DNA of 64,000 bases, from positions 26,600 to 90,599 of the forward strand of contig JBBIMP010000020.1 in the NCBI GenBank assembly GCA_037444305.1, read 5' to 3'. A program made the translations under genes and the position numbers. The notes beneath the pieces were generated by a model, which worked only from the letters and a program-made list of their open reading frames with translations, was not told the DNA's origin and ran no database searches. Positions 25,379 to 36,585 of this stretch are shown here, piece by piece. The stretch comes from JBBIMP01 sp037444305. GTDB taxonomy: Bacteria; Acidobacteriota; UBA6911. Every line of letters begins with the position of its first letter. Position 1 is the first letter of the stretch.

Positions 25379-26929
25379 ATGAAACCCGTCAGCCTTTTCA
25401 ACGACGTTCTCGGGCCGGTGATGCGCGGTCCCTCGAGTTCACACACCGCCGGTTCCTACCACATCGGCGCAATCGCCCGCTCTCTGCTGGGCGAGAAACC
25501 GGCCAGCGTCCGCTTCGCGTTCGATCCCGAGGGCTCCTATGCGCAGGTTTTCCGCCGGCAGGGGAGCGACCTCGGCCTTGCCGCCGGCATGATGGGCTGG
25601 GCCATAACGGACGAGCGGTTTGAGCAGGCGCTGGACCTGGCTCCGGCAGAGGGGATCGACTTCTCCTTTGCGGTCGAAGGCCTGCCCGGCGCCGATCACC
25701 CCAACACGGTCGAGATCGCGATGCGTTCCGCGAGCGGACGCAGCCTGAGCGCGTCGGCAAAATCGACCGGCGGCGGAACGATAGTGGTCTCGCGCCTGAA
25801 CCGCTGGCCGGTGCACATCACCGGCGACGCGTGGGACATCCTGGTCGAGTCGGATCCGTCCGGAGCAGACGCTTTGCGGGACCTCCTGTCCCGCGAGTTG
25901 ACGTGTGCCGGCTTGCCGGACTGCCGGGAAATGGGAGACCGCCTCCTCGTGCACGTCCCGGCAAAGTCTGCGCCGCCACGCGCGCTGCTCGAGCAGCTGC
26001 GCGCAGCTCCGCGCGTACACGATCTGTGGGTCGCCAGGCCCGTGTTCATGGTGCCGCGCGGCGAAGCCCTCTTTCGAGGCGCGGCGCAGATGGTCGACTA
26101 CGCCCAGGCCCGGTCCTGTTCGCTGGGCCGCGCGGCGCTCGATTATGAATGCACATTGCTCGGACTGTCCGCGGGCGAAGTCCTGGCCGAAACTACCCGT
26201 CGGTACGAAGTCATGAAGGCTGCCGTGCGTCGGGGGCTGGAGCCGGACATCCCCCCAATGCAGCTACTTTCGCCCAGCGCAGGCCGGGTGTACACGGCGG
26301 AGGCGGACGGCCGACTGGCTGCCGGAGGTCTGCACACCCGGGCCGCCGCCCGGGCGATGGCGGTGATGCACGTGAACGGCGCCATGGGTGTTGTGTGCGC
26401 CGCGCCCACCGCCGGGTCGGCAGGGGTGATCCCCGCCGTGGCGTTTACTCTCGCCGAAGAGATGGGCCTCACAGAAGGAGAAATCGCGCGTGCACTGCTG
26501 GCAGCCGGCGCGATCGGGCTGGTGATCGCCGCCCGGGCAACGTTCGCCGCCGAGGTGGCCGGCTGCCAGGTGGAAATCGGCGCCGCCGGGGCCATGGCGG
26601 CGGCGGCCGTCGTCGAGGCGGCGGGCGGCAGTCCCCGACAGGCAAGCGATGCGGCGGCCATCGCGCTGCAGAACACGATGGGCTCCATCTGCGATCTCGT
26701 CCAGGGGATCGTCGAAATCCCCTGCCACACGCGCAACGCAGTGGCGGCTTCGTCTGCCTTCGTGTGCGCCGACCTCATTCTCGGGGGGTATGCCAATCCC
26801 GTGCCTCTGGATGAGACCGTGGATGCCATGTATGCCGTGGGCAGGATGCTCCCGCGCGAGCTCCGCTGCACCGCGTTGGGCGGCCTGGCGACGGCTCCCT
26901 CGGCGCTCCGCCTGCAGCGCCTTCGCTGA
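25379..26929 (+). CDS. sdaA: L-serine ammonia-lyase (L-serine dehydratase), iron-sulfur type, single chain
   Basis: Deaminates L-serine to pyruvate using a [4Fe-4S] cluster. The 516-residue protein fuses the beta part (starts VSLFNDVLGPVMRGPSSSHTAG) and the alpha part (from about 250). Cluster cysteines are C396 (AGCQVEIGAAG), C438 (GSICDLVQG) and C449 (VEIPCHTRN); the spacings of 42 and 11 residues equal those of the characterised Legionella enzyme. C340-containing CAAPTAGSAG is the conserved loop. GGAGCAGG precedes ATG 25379. Probably in one transcript with the DUF4438 gene. Only remote relation to tryptophan metabolism is seen (serine is the TrpB cosubstrate). Confidence 0.92.
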   Translation: MKPVSLFNDVLGPVMRGPSSSHTAGSYHIGAIARSLLGEKPASVRFAFDPEGSYAQVFRRQGSDLGLAAGMMGWAITDERFEQALDLAPAEGIDFSFAVEGLPGADHPNTVEIAMRSASGRSLSASAKSTGGGTIVVSRLNRWPVHITGDAWDILVESDPSGADALRDLLSRELTCAGLPDCREMGDRLLVHVPAKSAPPRALLEQLRAAPRVHDLWVARPVFMVPRGEALFRGAAQMVDYAQARSCSLGRAALDYECTLLGLSAGEVLAETTRRYEVMKAAVRRGLEPDIPPMQLLSPSAGRVYTAEADGRLAAGGLHTRAAARAMAVMHVNGAMGVVCAAPTAGSAGVIPAVAFTLAEEMGLTEGEIARALLAAGAIGLVIAARATFAAEVAGCQVEIGAAGAMAAAAVVEAAGGSPRQASDAAAIALQNTMGSICDLVQGIVEIPCHTRNAVAASSAFVCADLILGGYANPVPLDETVDAMYAVGRMLPRELRCTALGGLATAPSALRLQRLR

Positions 26930-26967
26930 AGGGCCGCCTTCCGGCCACACCTGTGCGCATTCATTCC

Positions 26968-27342
26968 TCAGCCCATTTTGTCGCCGTTGGACGATGTGGT
27001 TCCCATGGCGTCGACCTGCAGCTTGCGTGCTCCGATCCCGACAAAGTGGGTGTGAGCATCGATCATGCCCGGTACGACCGTCTTGCCGGCCAGTTCGATT
27101 ACCCGGGTACCTTCTCCCACCCACGCCCGCACCTGGCGGTCCGTTCCCGCCGCCACGAGGCGATCCCCCTTTATGGCGACGGCGGAGGCCCGGGGAAACG
27201 AGGGATCCATGGTGACAACGTTGCCGCCCAGAAGGACAAGGTCGGCATCACCCTTCGGTCCCAGGCGGCAGCCGATGGACGAAATACCGGCGAACAGCAT
27301 CAGGGCAAAAGCGATCGGCCGGACAAGCGGATGCAGCTTCAT
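26968..27342 (-). pseudogene. Truncated amidohydrolase lipoprotein (YtcJ-like)
   Basis: The 124-residue ORF begins with a lipoprotein signal ending in SSIGC (C25), then the N-terminal strands of an amidohydrolase-3 enzyme (ADLVLLGGNVVTMD) and the first metal motif DAHTHF (H97, H99). It stops at residue 124, whereas YtcJ-like enzymes have about 550 residues and the other metal ligands. The last residues (SSNGDKMG) no longer look like the family, so a deletion has joined unrelated DNA. ATG 27342 is chosen at the signal peptide. Non-functional as an enzyme. Confidence 0.75.
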
Positions 27343-27749
27343 GGCAGGCCTCCTCCATCTTTTTCTCGTGCGTTCGGTGTCGGTGCGGTTCGTCACCTCG
27401 AAGGCACAGAGGTTCACAAATGCAGACTGAAGTGCAATCATAGTATCCGATTCCGTGGAACCGCCAATTCAATTCTCATGTTCGAAAGGCAGGAATGAAA
27501 TTTAATTCCAATCCCCAGTACGCCGCAGCACGGGCTGTCCGAGGAGGCACTATTGCCTCCGGGCCGGCGCACTCGGCAGACCGCCTGCCGGCGAAAAAAG
27601 TGAATTTTAAAGGCCTGACACCGACGACGGCCGAAACCGAGCCGACCCTCCAGGCGTAGTATTGATTTTGACTTCATGCCGGAGTGCAAACCGGGCCGCC
27701 CTACCGATCCAAGGGCATACGGCGCCATTCAAACAAAGGAGTTTTGGTA
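27343..27749. other. Intergenic region with a repeat fragment
   Basis: No supported gene. It contains GAAGGCACAGAGGTTCAC (27399-27416), similar to the cacgaaggcac repeat family, and AGGCCTGACAC (27611-27621), an 11-mer that recurs inverted at 30770-30780 across the end of the next minus-strand gene. AAAGGAG before 27750 is the ribosome-binding site of the S9 peptidase. Confidence 0.45.
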
Positions 27750-30758
<3,009 letters not shown>

Positions 30759-30772
30759 TTTATGAGTGGGTG

Positions 30773-31945
30773 TCAGGCCTGCCGGTAGAACTCGCCGATG
30801 GAGCGCACGACGTGGTTTTTCTGTTCGCTCGTCAGTTCGGGGTAGATGGGCAGAGCCAGGGTTTCTGCCGAGGCCTGGGTGGACCGGGGGAAATCGCCGG
30901 CGCCGTAGCCGAGGTGCCTGAAGCACTCCTGCTGGTGGAGCGGCAGCGGGTAGTAGATCTCGGTGCCGATGTTGCGGCTCTGGAGAAATGCCTTCAATTC
31001 GTCCCTTTTCCGGCACCGGATGACATACTGGTGGAAAATGTGCGTGCGGTGCGGCAGGATCGCGGGAGTCCTCACTGCCCCGGCGACGCCCTGCGACTCG
31101 AAACCGTCATCGAAGTCCGACGCATTTTTCCGCCGTTCCTCGATCCACTTGCCCAGGTGGCGAAGCTTGACGCGAAGAATCGCGGCCTGCAGTTCATCCA
31201 GCCGGCTGTTGAAGCCCACGATCGCGTGATAGTACTTGGGATGGGCTCCGTGGGTTCTCAGCAGCCGGATTCTGGCCGCCAGATCCTTGTTTCTCGTGAT
31301 GATCATTCCCCCGTCCCCCGCACCCCCGAGGTTTTTGGTGGGAAAGAAGCTGAAGCAGCCCACTTCGCCGATAGCTCCGGCGCGGCAGTCCCGGTACCTG
31401 GCGCCGAGGGCCTGGCAGGCGTCCTCCACCACGGGCAGCTGATAGCGCCGGCAGATCTCCAGGATCTCGTCCATCTCGGCACACTGCCCGTACAGGTGCA
31501 CGGGCATGACCGCCTTCACCCTGGTGCCTGAGGCGCGGTGCACCAGTTGCTTGGAGGTCAGGTTGAACGTGCACTCCTTCTCAATCATGGCCCCGAGCGC
31601 CGCCGGGTCCATGTTGAAGCCCTTATCCTCGATATCGACGAACAGCGGCCGCGCCCCGAGGTTCGCAACGGCACCAGCCGAGGCAAAAAAAGTGAACGGT
31701 ACGGTGATCACCGAGTCTCCCTGGCCCACGCCCAGCGCCTTGAGCGCCAGCAGCAGCGCGTCGGTGCCGGAAGCCACGCCGATGGCGTGCGACGCCCCGC
31801 AATAGCGCGCGACTTCATCTTCCAGCGCGGCGACGTGCGTCCCGAGGATGAACTTCTGGCTTTCCAGGATCTCGTCCACGACGAGCCTCACCTCGTCCCG
31901 GATGCGCGCATACTGGGCATTCAAATCCAACAGTGGAACTTCCAT
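30773..31945 (-). CDS. DegT/DnrJ/EryC1/StrS-family sugar aminotransferase
   Basis: PLP aminotransferase acting on keto groups of nucleotide-activated sugars, in synthesis of surface polysaccharide. The 390-residue protein shows VPLLDLNAQYARI, VASGTDALLLALKA (PLP phosphate), VPFTFFASA, D175 in VVEDACQALGA and the internal aldimine lysine K204 in FFPTKNLGGAGDGG. GGAG lies nine bases before ATG 31945. It follows the UDP-glucuronate decarboxylase gene after 58 bases on the same strand, so both may supply sugars for the same glycan. The exact sugar is not predictable. Confidence 0.92.
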   Translation of the reverse strand: MEVPLLDLNAQYARIRDEVRLVVDEILESQKFILGTHVAALEDEVARYCGASHAIGVASGTDALLLALKALGVGQGDSVITVPFTFFASAGAVANLGARPLFVDIEDKGFNMDPAALGAMIEKECTFNLTSKQLVHRASGTRVKAVMPVHLYGQCAEMDEILEICRRYQLPVVEDACQALGARYRDCRAGAIGEVGCFSFFPTKNLGGAGDGGMIITRNKDLAARIRLLRTHGAHPKYYHAIVGFNSRLDELQAAILRVKLRHLGKWIEERRKNASDFDDGFESQGVAGAVRTPAILPHRTHIFHQYVIRCRKRDELKAFLQSRNIGTEIYYPLPLHQQECFRHLGYGAGDFPRSTQASAETLALPIYPELTSEQKNHVVRSIGEFYRQA

Positions 31946-32003
31946 TGTCGTACTCCATCCTTCCGGGCTCGTGCAGGCTCAGCCCGCCGAGCCGCCTCCG
32001 CGC

Positions 32004-32951
32004 TTAGTCTTCCACGCGTGCGCGAAAATAATCGATAGTACGCCGCAGGCCTTCCTCGAGGCCGATCGCCGGCTCCCAGTCGAGCAGTTCTTTCGCCCTC
32101 GTGATGTCGGGCCGGCGCACCTTCGGATCATCTTCCGGGAGCGGTTCAAAGGCGATCGGGGCGGAACTGCCCGTGAGCTCGAGCACCTTGTTGGCGATTT
32201 CCATGACCGTCAGTTCGTTGGGATTGCCGATGTTGACCGGCAGGTGAATCTCCTCGGAAGGGAGCGCGGCCAGAAGGCGGAGAATCCCGTCCACTTCGTC
32301 ATCCACATAGCAGAAGCTGCGCGTCTGGTTTCCGCTGCCGTACACCGTCAGAGGGAGCCCCTGCAGCGCCTGCACGATGAAATTCGAAACCACGCGCCCG
32401 TCGTGCGGCCGCATCCTCGGCCCATAGGTGTTGAAGATGCGCACGATCCGCGTATCGATCCCGTGGGTCCGGTGGTAGGCCATCACGATGGCCTCCGCGT
32501 ACCGCTTGGCCTCGTCGTACACGCCCCGCAAGCCGATGGGATTTACATTGCCCCAATAGGTCTCCGGCTGCGGATTCACCAGCGGATCCCCGTAGGTTTC
32601 GGACGTGCTCGCCAGGAGAAAGCGCGCCCCCTTGGCCTTGGCCAGTCCCAGCGTCTTGTGCGTGCCCAGGGCGCCGACTTTCAGCGTCTGAATCGGAAGC
32701 TCCAGGTAATCCCTGGGGCTCGCGGGGGAGGCAAAGTGCAGGACCGCGTCGATGGTCTCCCCCAGGAAGATGTACTCGGTGACGTCGTGCTTTACGAAGC
32801 GGAAACGCTCGTGGCCCATCAGGTGGGCGATGTTCTGAATGCTCCCCGTGAGCAGGTTGTCGAGGCAAATGACCTCCTCTCCCTGCTGGATCAGACGGTC
32901 GCAAAGGTGGCTGCCGAGAAAACCGGCGCCGCCGGTGATGACGACTCTCAT
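32004..32951 (-). CDS. UDP-glucuronate decarboxylase (UDP-xylose synthase), SDR family
   Basis: Extended short-chain dehydrogenase of 315 residues. NAD binding: ITGGAGFLGSHLCD (5-18) and D31 in CLDNLLTGS. Catalytic residues: STSETYGDP (T116-S117-E118) and Y145-x-x-x-K149 in GVYDEAKRYAEA. GPRMRPHDGRVVSNFI and YGSGNQTRSFCYVDD are diagnostic of the UXS/dTDP-glucose dehydratase group and favour UXS. It would turn UDP-glucuronate into UDP-xylose; the enzyme making UDP-glucuronate is at 62222-63586. GGAG lies nine bases before the ATG. Confidence 0.9.
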   Translation of the reverse strand: MRVVITGGAGFLGSHLCDRLIQQGEEVICLDNLLTGSIQNIAHLMGHERFRFVKHDVTEYIFLGETIDAVLHFASPASPRDYLELPIQTLKVGALGTHKTLGLAKAKGARFLLASTSETYGDPLVNPQPETYWGNVNPIGLRGVYDEAKRYAEAIVMAYHRTHGIDTRIVRIFNTYGPRMRPHDGRVVSNFIVQALQGLPLTVYGSGNQTRSFCYVDDEVDGILRLLAALPSEEIHLPVNIGNPNELTVMEIANKVLELTGSSAPIAFEPLPEDDPKVRRPDITRAKELLDWEPAIGLEEGLRRTIDYFRARVED

Positions 32952-33100
32952 GAATTCGACTCCGGAAGGCGAAAAAGGTCCAAACCGCGATCAAAAGCCT
33001 GAAACGTATGCCAACAGGGGGCGAAAATCAAGGGATTATGCCTGTGGCCGGTCTGGCCCGGGGCGAGAATTGCCCGACAAAGGGCAGGCGATCAAAAGCA

Positions 33101-33223
33101 TTACACGGAGGCACGGAGATACACGGAGAAAGCCTCTAAAGGCGGGCTTTTGCTGTCATCCTGCGGGGCAGCAAAAGCCCGCATTCTCTGTGCGACTCCG
33201 TGCTTCTCCGTGCCTCCGTGTAA
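33101..33223. repeat. 123-bp imperfect inverted repeat
   Basis: Outer arms TTACACGGAGGCACGGAGA and its near-complement at 33205-33223, with inner perfect arms GCGGGCTTTTGCTG (about 33142-33155) and CAGCAAAAGCCCGC. It resembles a small non-autonomous palindromic element and shares the GGAGGCACGGAGA core with the repeats near 12590 and 39720. It lies between two genes on the minus strand; the 298-base gap 32952-33249 holds nothing else. Confidence 0.75.
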
Positions 33224-33249
33224 AACTTCGAACCAATTCGATGGGCCGG

Positions 33250-36200
33250 TCAAGGCTTGATGCGGGCGAGCGCCTTGTAGTACTCCTCCACCAGCCGGCG
33301 ATAGATGCCCGGCACCTCGTTATCGTCCGCATAGAGATACCGGTCTTTGCGCGTGAGCTGCTCCAGCGTCCGGTTCAGATCCAATTCCACGCCCCGCAAC
33401 AGGTCGATGGCCCGCTTGAGCCGGGCTATCTCCTCGGGATCGTCGTAACGGCCGGCGGCGCTCATATCCCTGAGAGCGTTGATCACGTTCTCCAGGTTGC
33501 GCCACTCGGTGGAATTGCGATCCAGCAGCCGCCGCAACTCCTGGACATCCGTGATCCGCTGCTGCATCTCACGGCTCAGCTGCCGCGGGTCATCCGACCG
33601 GTAGGGGCCTGTGCCGATGGGCGGTCCGCCCGCACGCGAGGAATCAGCCGCCTGCCGGTCTGTCATCCGCTGCTGCATGGATTCCAGCCCTTCCGCAAGC
33701 TGCCTCGTTCTGTCCACCGCCTCTCCCAGCCGGCCTTCACGCGTCGAGCCGAGGCTGTTTCTTGCCTCCTCGAGCCGCCGGCTCAATTCCTCGAGGCCCG
33801 ACCGGATGAAACCCTCCCGGCCGCGGATGATGTCCATCGAGCCGCTCTCCAGCAGCTGGTCGCTGCTGCGGATCCGGTCGGCGAGCCGCCGGTCCCTCAG
33901 GCCCTCCGCGGCCTCGGAAAGCCTGCGCGCGGATTCACCCTGCTCCCGCCGCGCCTGCCGGCCCAGTTCCTCCACCCGGTTCCCGAGACTGTCAACCCGG
34001 TCGGCCAGGACATCTTTCCTCTGGGAGAGCTCCTCGCGCAGCTTGGCGCCTTCCGCGGCGGCGGACTCGCTCCGCGTGTTCCCGAGCCGTTCCACGCCCT
34101 CCTGGATGCGTTTCTGCTCTTCGACCAGGCGCCGCGATTCGGCGGCGGCGCTTTCGATCCCCTGGTTCAGCCCGGCATTCTGTTCCCGGGCCAGAGCGCG
34201 CTGCGCCTCCTCCAGCTGCTGCAGCGCCCGAATCCCGCCGGCCTCCGCCTCACGGCTGCCCGAACGTTCGGACGCCCTGCGCATCTCCTCGATGGCCTGC
34301 TGAAGCCGGCTGCTGACGCGGCTGAGCTCCGCCGAGCTTCGCTCCCGCGACAGCCGCTGGAGCTGGCGCTGCAGCCGTTCCGCCTCCTCGAGCAGCTGCC
34401 GTTGCTGGCTTCCGCCCCCCGCCGATGACTGGCTGGACGATCCTGCCTGCTGCCTCATCATGCGGCTGCGCTCGTTCAGCTGCTGTTGTCTCTGTGCGAG
34501 TTCCTTGAGGCGCTGCGTGGCCTCGTCGACCTGCTGGTCGCGCTCCTGCCGCTCACCGCGCTGGATGGTTTCATACTGGTTGCGCAGCTTGTTGAGCTCG
34601 AGTTCGAACAGGTCGGCCAGGTCTTCGGCGTTGGCCTGGCTTCCGCCGCCGCCTCCGCCGCCGCTCTGCGTGCCGAAGGAAACCTGTATGTCGCGGAACA
34701 GGCTCTCGGCCCTCATGAGCTGCTGCAGCGCCTTCTGTTCTTCCGGCAGCGCCTCCTCCGGCTTTCCCGCCCCGAGCTGGACCGCGGCCTTGGACATGGC
34801 CTCGATCGCGCCCTTGAGATACTCCCCCAGTCTGGCGAACTGCTCTCCGGCCTCCGCGGCTCCCCGGCGCCCGAACCGATCGACCAGCCCCTGGGCCTGC
34901 GCCTGCAGCCGGCTTTGCACCAGGGCGAGCGCCTTCAGTCCGTCGGTGTATTCCTTCGGCGCCATCTTGTCTCTGTCGCGGATGAGCCTGAAAGTCGCGC
35001 TGATGATGTCCTTCTGCTGCCCGCTCAGGGCTTCGCCCGCGCCTTCTTCGCCCTGCTGCCCCGGCATCGCGCTCTGCTGGCTCTGGGAGTAGTTCTGCTC
35101 GAAGGGGCGGATCTGGATGAAGTAGATGTCCGAAGCGGTCTTTCCGGGTCCGGTCACGTTGTTGTTGTCCTGCGCCAAGCCGTAGTAGGAGACGAGGTCT
35201 CCCGGCTGCAAGCCGTATTCCTCGAGGAAGAAGGTGTACGGCGCAGTGACCAGCTTTTCCCTCCCCCTGCGGTTGTACAGTTCCGCGGTTTTCTCCGGCC
35301 CGCCGTTTACCGAGAAGCGCATCTCGACCTTCGCCGTGCCGACATCATCTTCGACGCGGATTTCCGAAAACACCTCCTCCACGCTCGTGGCCCGGACATC
35401 GCGCATCGGCTTGGTGATGCGGATCTGCGGCGCCGCATCCTCGATCGCGTCGATGGCATGCTCCGGCGATCCCGCCATCGATCTGCCGTCTTCAGTGATC
35501 TGCACCAGGTAGGTCCCCGAACGCTGCAGGTGGATCCTGCCCGCATAGTCCTGCTCCCCGGCAGGCGTCAATTCCAGCGACGATCCGTCGTCGAACAGGA
35601 GGCGGGCAGAGTCCGCCCGCCGGCTCATCTTCACCCGCACCTCCACCCTGGTCCCCCTGAGCGCGGAGATGTCTCCCGCCCCTTCCTCGGTCTGCCTGGG
35701 CATTCCCGTGTAGGCCGGGAACTCGTAGATTGCGTCGATCCGCTCCACCCTGGGGACATCCACTATGGAGATCGTGAAGGTGGGCGACCTGACTCCCGCA
35801 GACTCGACGTAGTAGGTCTGGGGCATATTCAGGTCGACGAATAGGTAGCGGAAGCCGCTCCCCTGCGGCAGCGGCTCCATGGCGGCGCTGGTCCAGGCCG
35901 CTCCCTGCGTCTGGAGATGGAGGCTCACGTCGGGGGAATCGAAGCCGATGAGCCGCGCCTCGATCAGCTGGTCGCTGCCGCGGGCGAGCGTGGCATCCCC
36001 CGGGAGCACCTCGATGCGCAGCAGTTTTTCGCTGGAGGCTTCGGCCCAGCGGACGTACAGGAGATCGAAGCCGTAGCGGAAGAAGGAGGGCCCCCAGCTC
36101 AGCAGTGCCAGCAGGACCAGCACCGCCCCTCCGCCGGCAGCACCATAGGCCGTAAGGCGTCTTGGCTCGAGGAACACGCCGAAATCCAGGCGGCTGGACT

Positions 36201-36585
36201 TCGTCAGCGCATCGCGGATGAGCAGGTCGAGCAGGCCGGGCGAGACGCGGCCGGTTCCGCCGTACTCCACGGCCGTCACGAGCCGGTCCTGCAGCTCGGG
36301 AAACCGCTCCTCCACGAAGCGCGCAATCTGGATATCCGAAACACGGCGGCTGAGCGGGAGGTAAAGGAACCTCAGGGCGACCAGGATCAAAGCAACTCCC
36401 GTGATGCCCCGCAGAATCCAGACGGCGGCCGGCCGGAAGCCGAACAGATCCCCACCCCAGACCCCGAGGCCCAGAACGAGGGCGCCGGCGGCCAAAAACA
36501 GCCCGATGCCCTTCACGAGCATTTGCGCCCGCCACCTCCGGCGGACCGTGCGGATGCGGGAAAGAAGGTAGTTGTAAGAATTCAC
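33250..36585 (-). CDS. Giant membrane-anchored coiled-coil protein, DUF4175-like
   Basis: An 1111-residue protein. After a basic N-terminus come two membrane helices (near 25-45 and 55-75), a third at about 148-165 (GGGAVLVLLALLSWG), then an extracytoplasmic region of beta-rich domains to about 520, and a long Gln/Arg/Glu-rich, heptad-like coiled coil to the C-terminus, broken by a GGGGGGGSQ linker. The layout fits the DUF4175-like proteins seen at the end of MoxR/DUF58/VWA clusters. GTG 36585 overlaps the VWA gene stop as GTGA, with GGGAGGA upstream; a longer frame to 36681 is not used. Likely a structural partner of the VWA proteins. Confidence 0.8.
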   Translation of the reverse strand: MNSYNYLLSRIRTVRRRWRAQMLVKGIGLFLAAGALVLGLGVWGGDLFGFRPAAVWILRGITGVALILVALRFLYLPLSRRVSDIQIARFVEERFPELQDRLVTAVEYGGTGRVSPGLLDLLIRDALTKSSRLDFGVFLEPRRLTAYGAAGGGAVLVLLALLSWGPSFFRYGFDLLYVRWAEASSEKLLRIEVLPGDATLARGSDQLIEARLIGFDSPDVSLHLQTQGAAWTSAAMEPLPQGSGFRYLFVDLNMPQTYYVESAGVRSPTFTISIVDVPRVERIDAIYEFPAYTGMPRQTEEGAGDISALRGTRVEVRVKMSRRADSARLLFDDGSSLELTPAGEQDYAGRIHLQRSGTYLVQITEDGRSMAGSPEHAIDAIEDAAPQIRITKPMRDVRATSVEEVFSEIRVEDDVGTAKVEMRFSVNGGPEKTAELYNRRGREKLVTAPYTFFLEEYGLQPGDLVSYYGLAQDNNNVTGPGKTASDIYFIQIRPFEQNYSQSQQSAMPGQQGEEGAGEALSGQQKDIISATFRLIRDRDKMAPKEYTDGLKALALVQSRLQAQAQGLVDRFGRRGAAEAGEQFARLGEYLKGAIEAMSKAAVQLGAGKPEEALPEEQKALQQLMRAESLFRDIQVSFGTQSGGGGGGGSQANAEDLADLFELELNKLRNQYETIQRGERQERDQQVDEATQRLKELAQRQQQLNERSRMMRQQAGSSSQSSAGGGSQQRQLLEEAERLQRQLQRLSRERSSAELSRVSSRLQQAIEEMRRASERSGSREAEAGGIRALQQLEEAQRALAREQNAGLNQGIESAAAESRRLVEEQKRIQEGVERLGNTRSESAAAEGAKLREELSQRKDVLADRVDSLGNRVEELGRQARREQGESARRLSEAAEGLRDRRLADRIRSSDQLLESGSMDIIRGREGFIRSGLEELSRRLEEARNSLGSTREGRLGEAVDRTRQLAEGLESMQQRMTDRQAADSSRAGGPPIGTGPYRSDDPRQLSREMQQRITDVQELRRLLDRNSTEWRNLENVINALRDMSAAGRYDDPEEIARLKRAIDLLRGVELDLNRTLEQLTRKDRYLYADDNEVPGIYRRLVEEYYKALARIKP

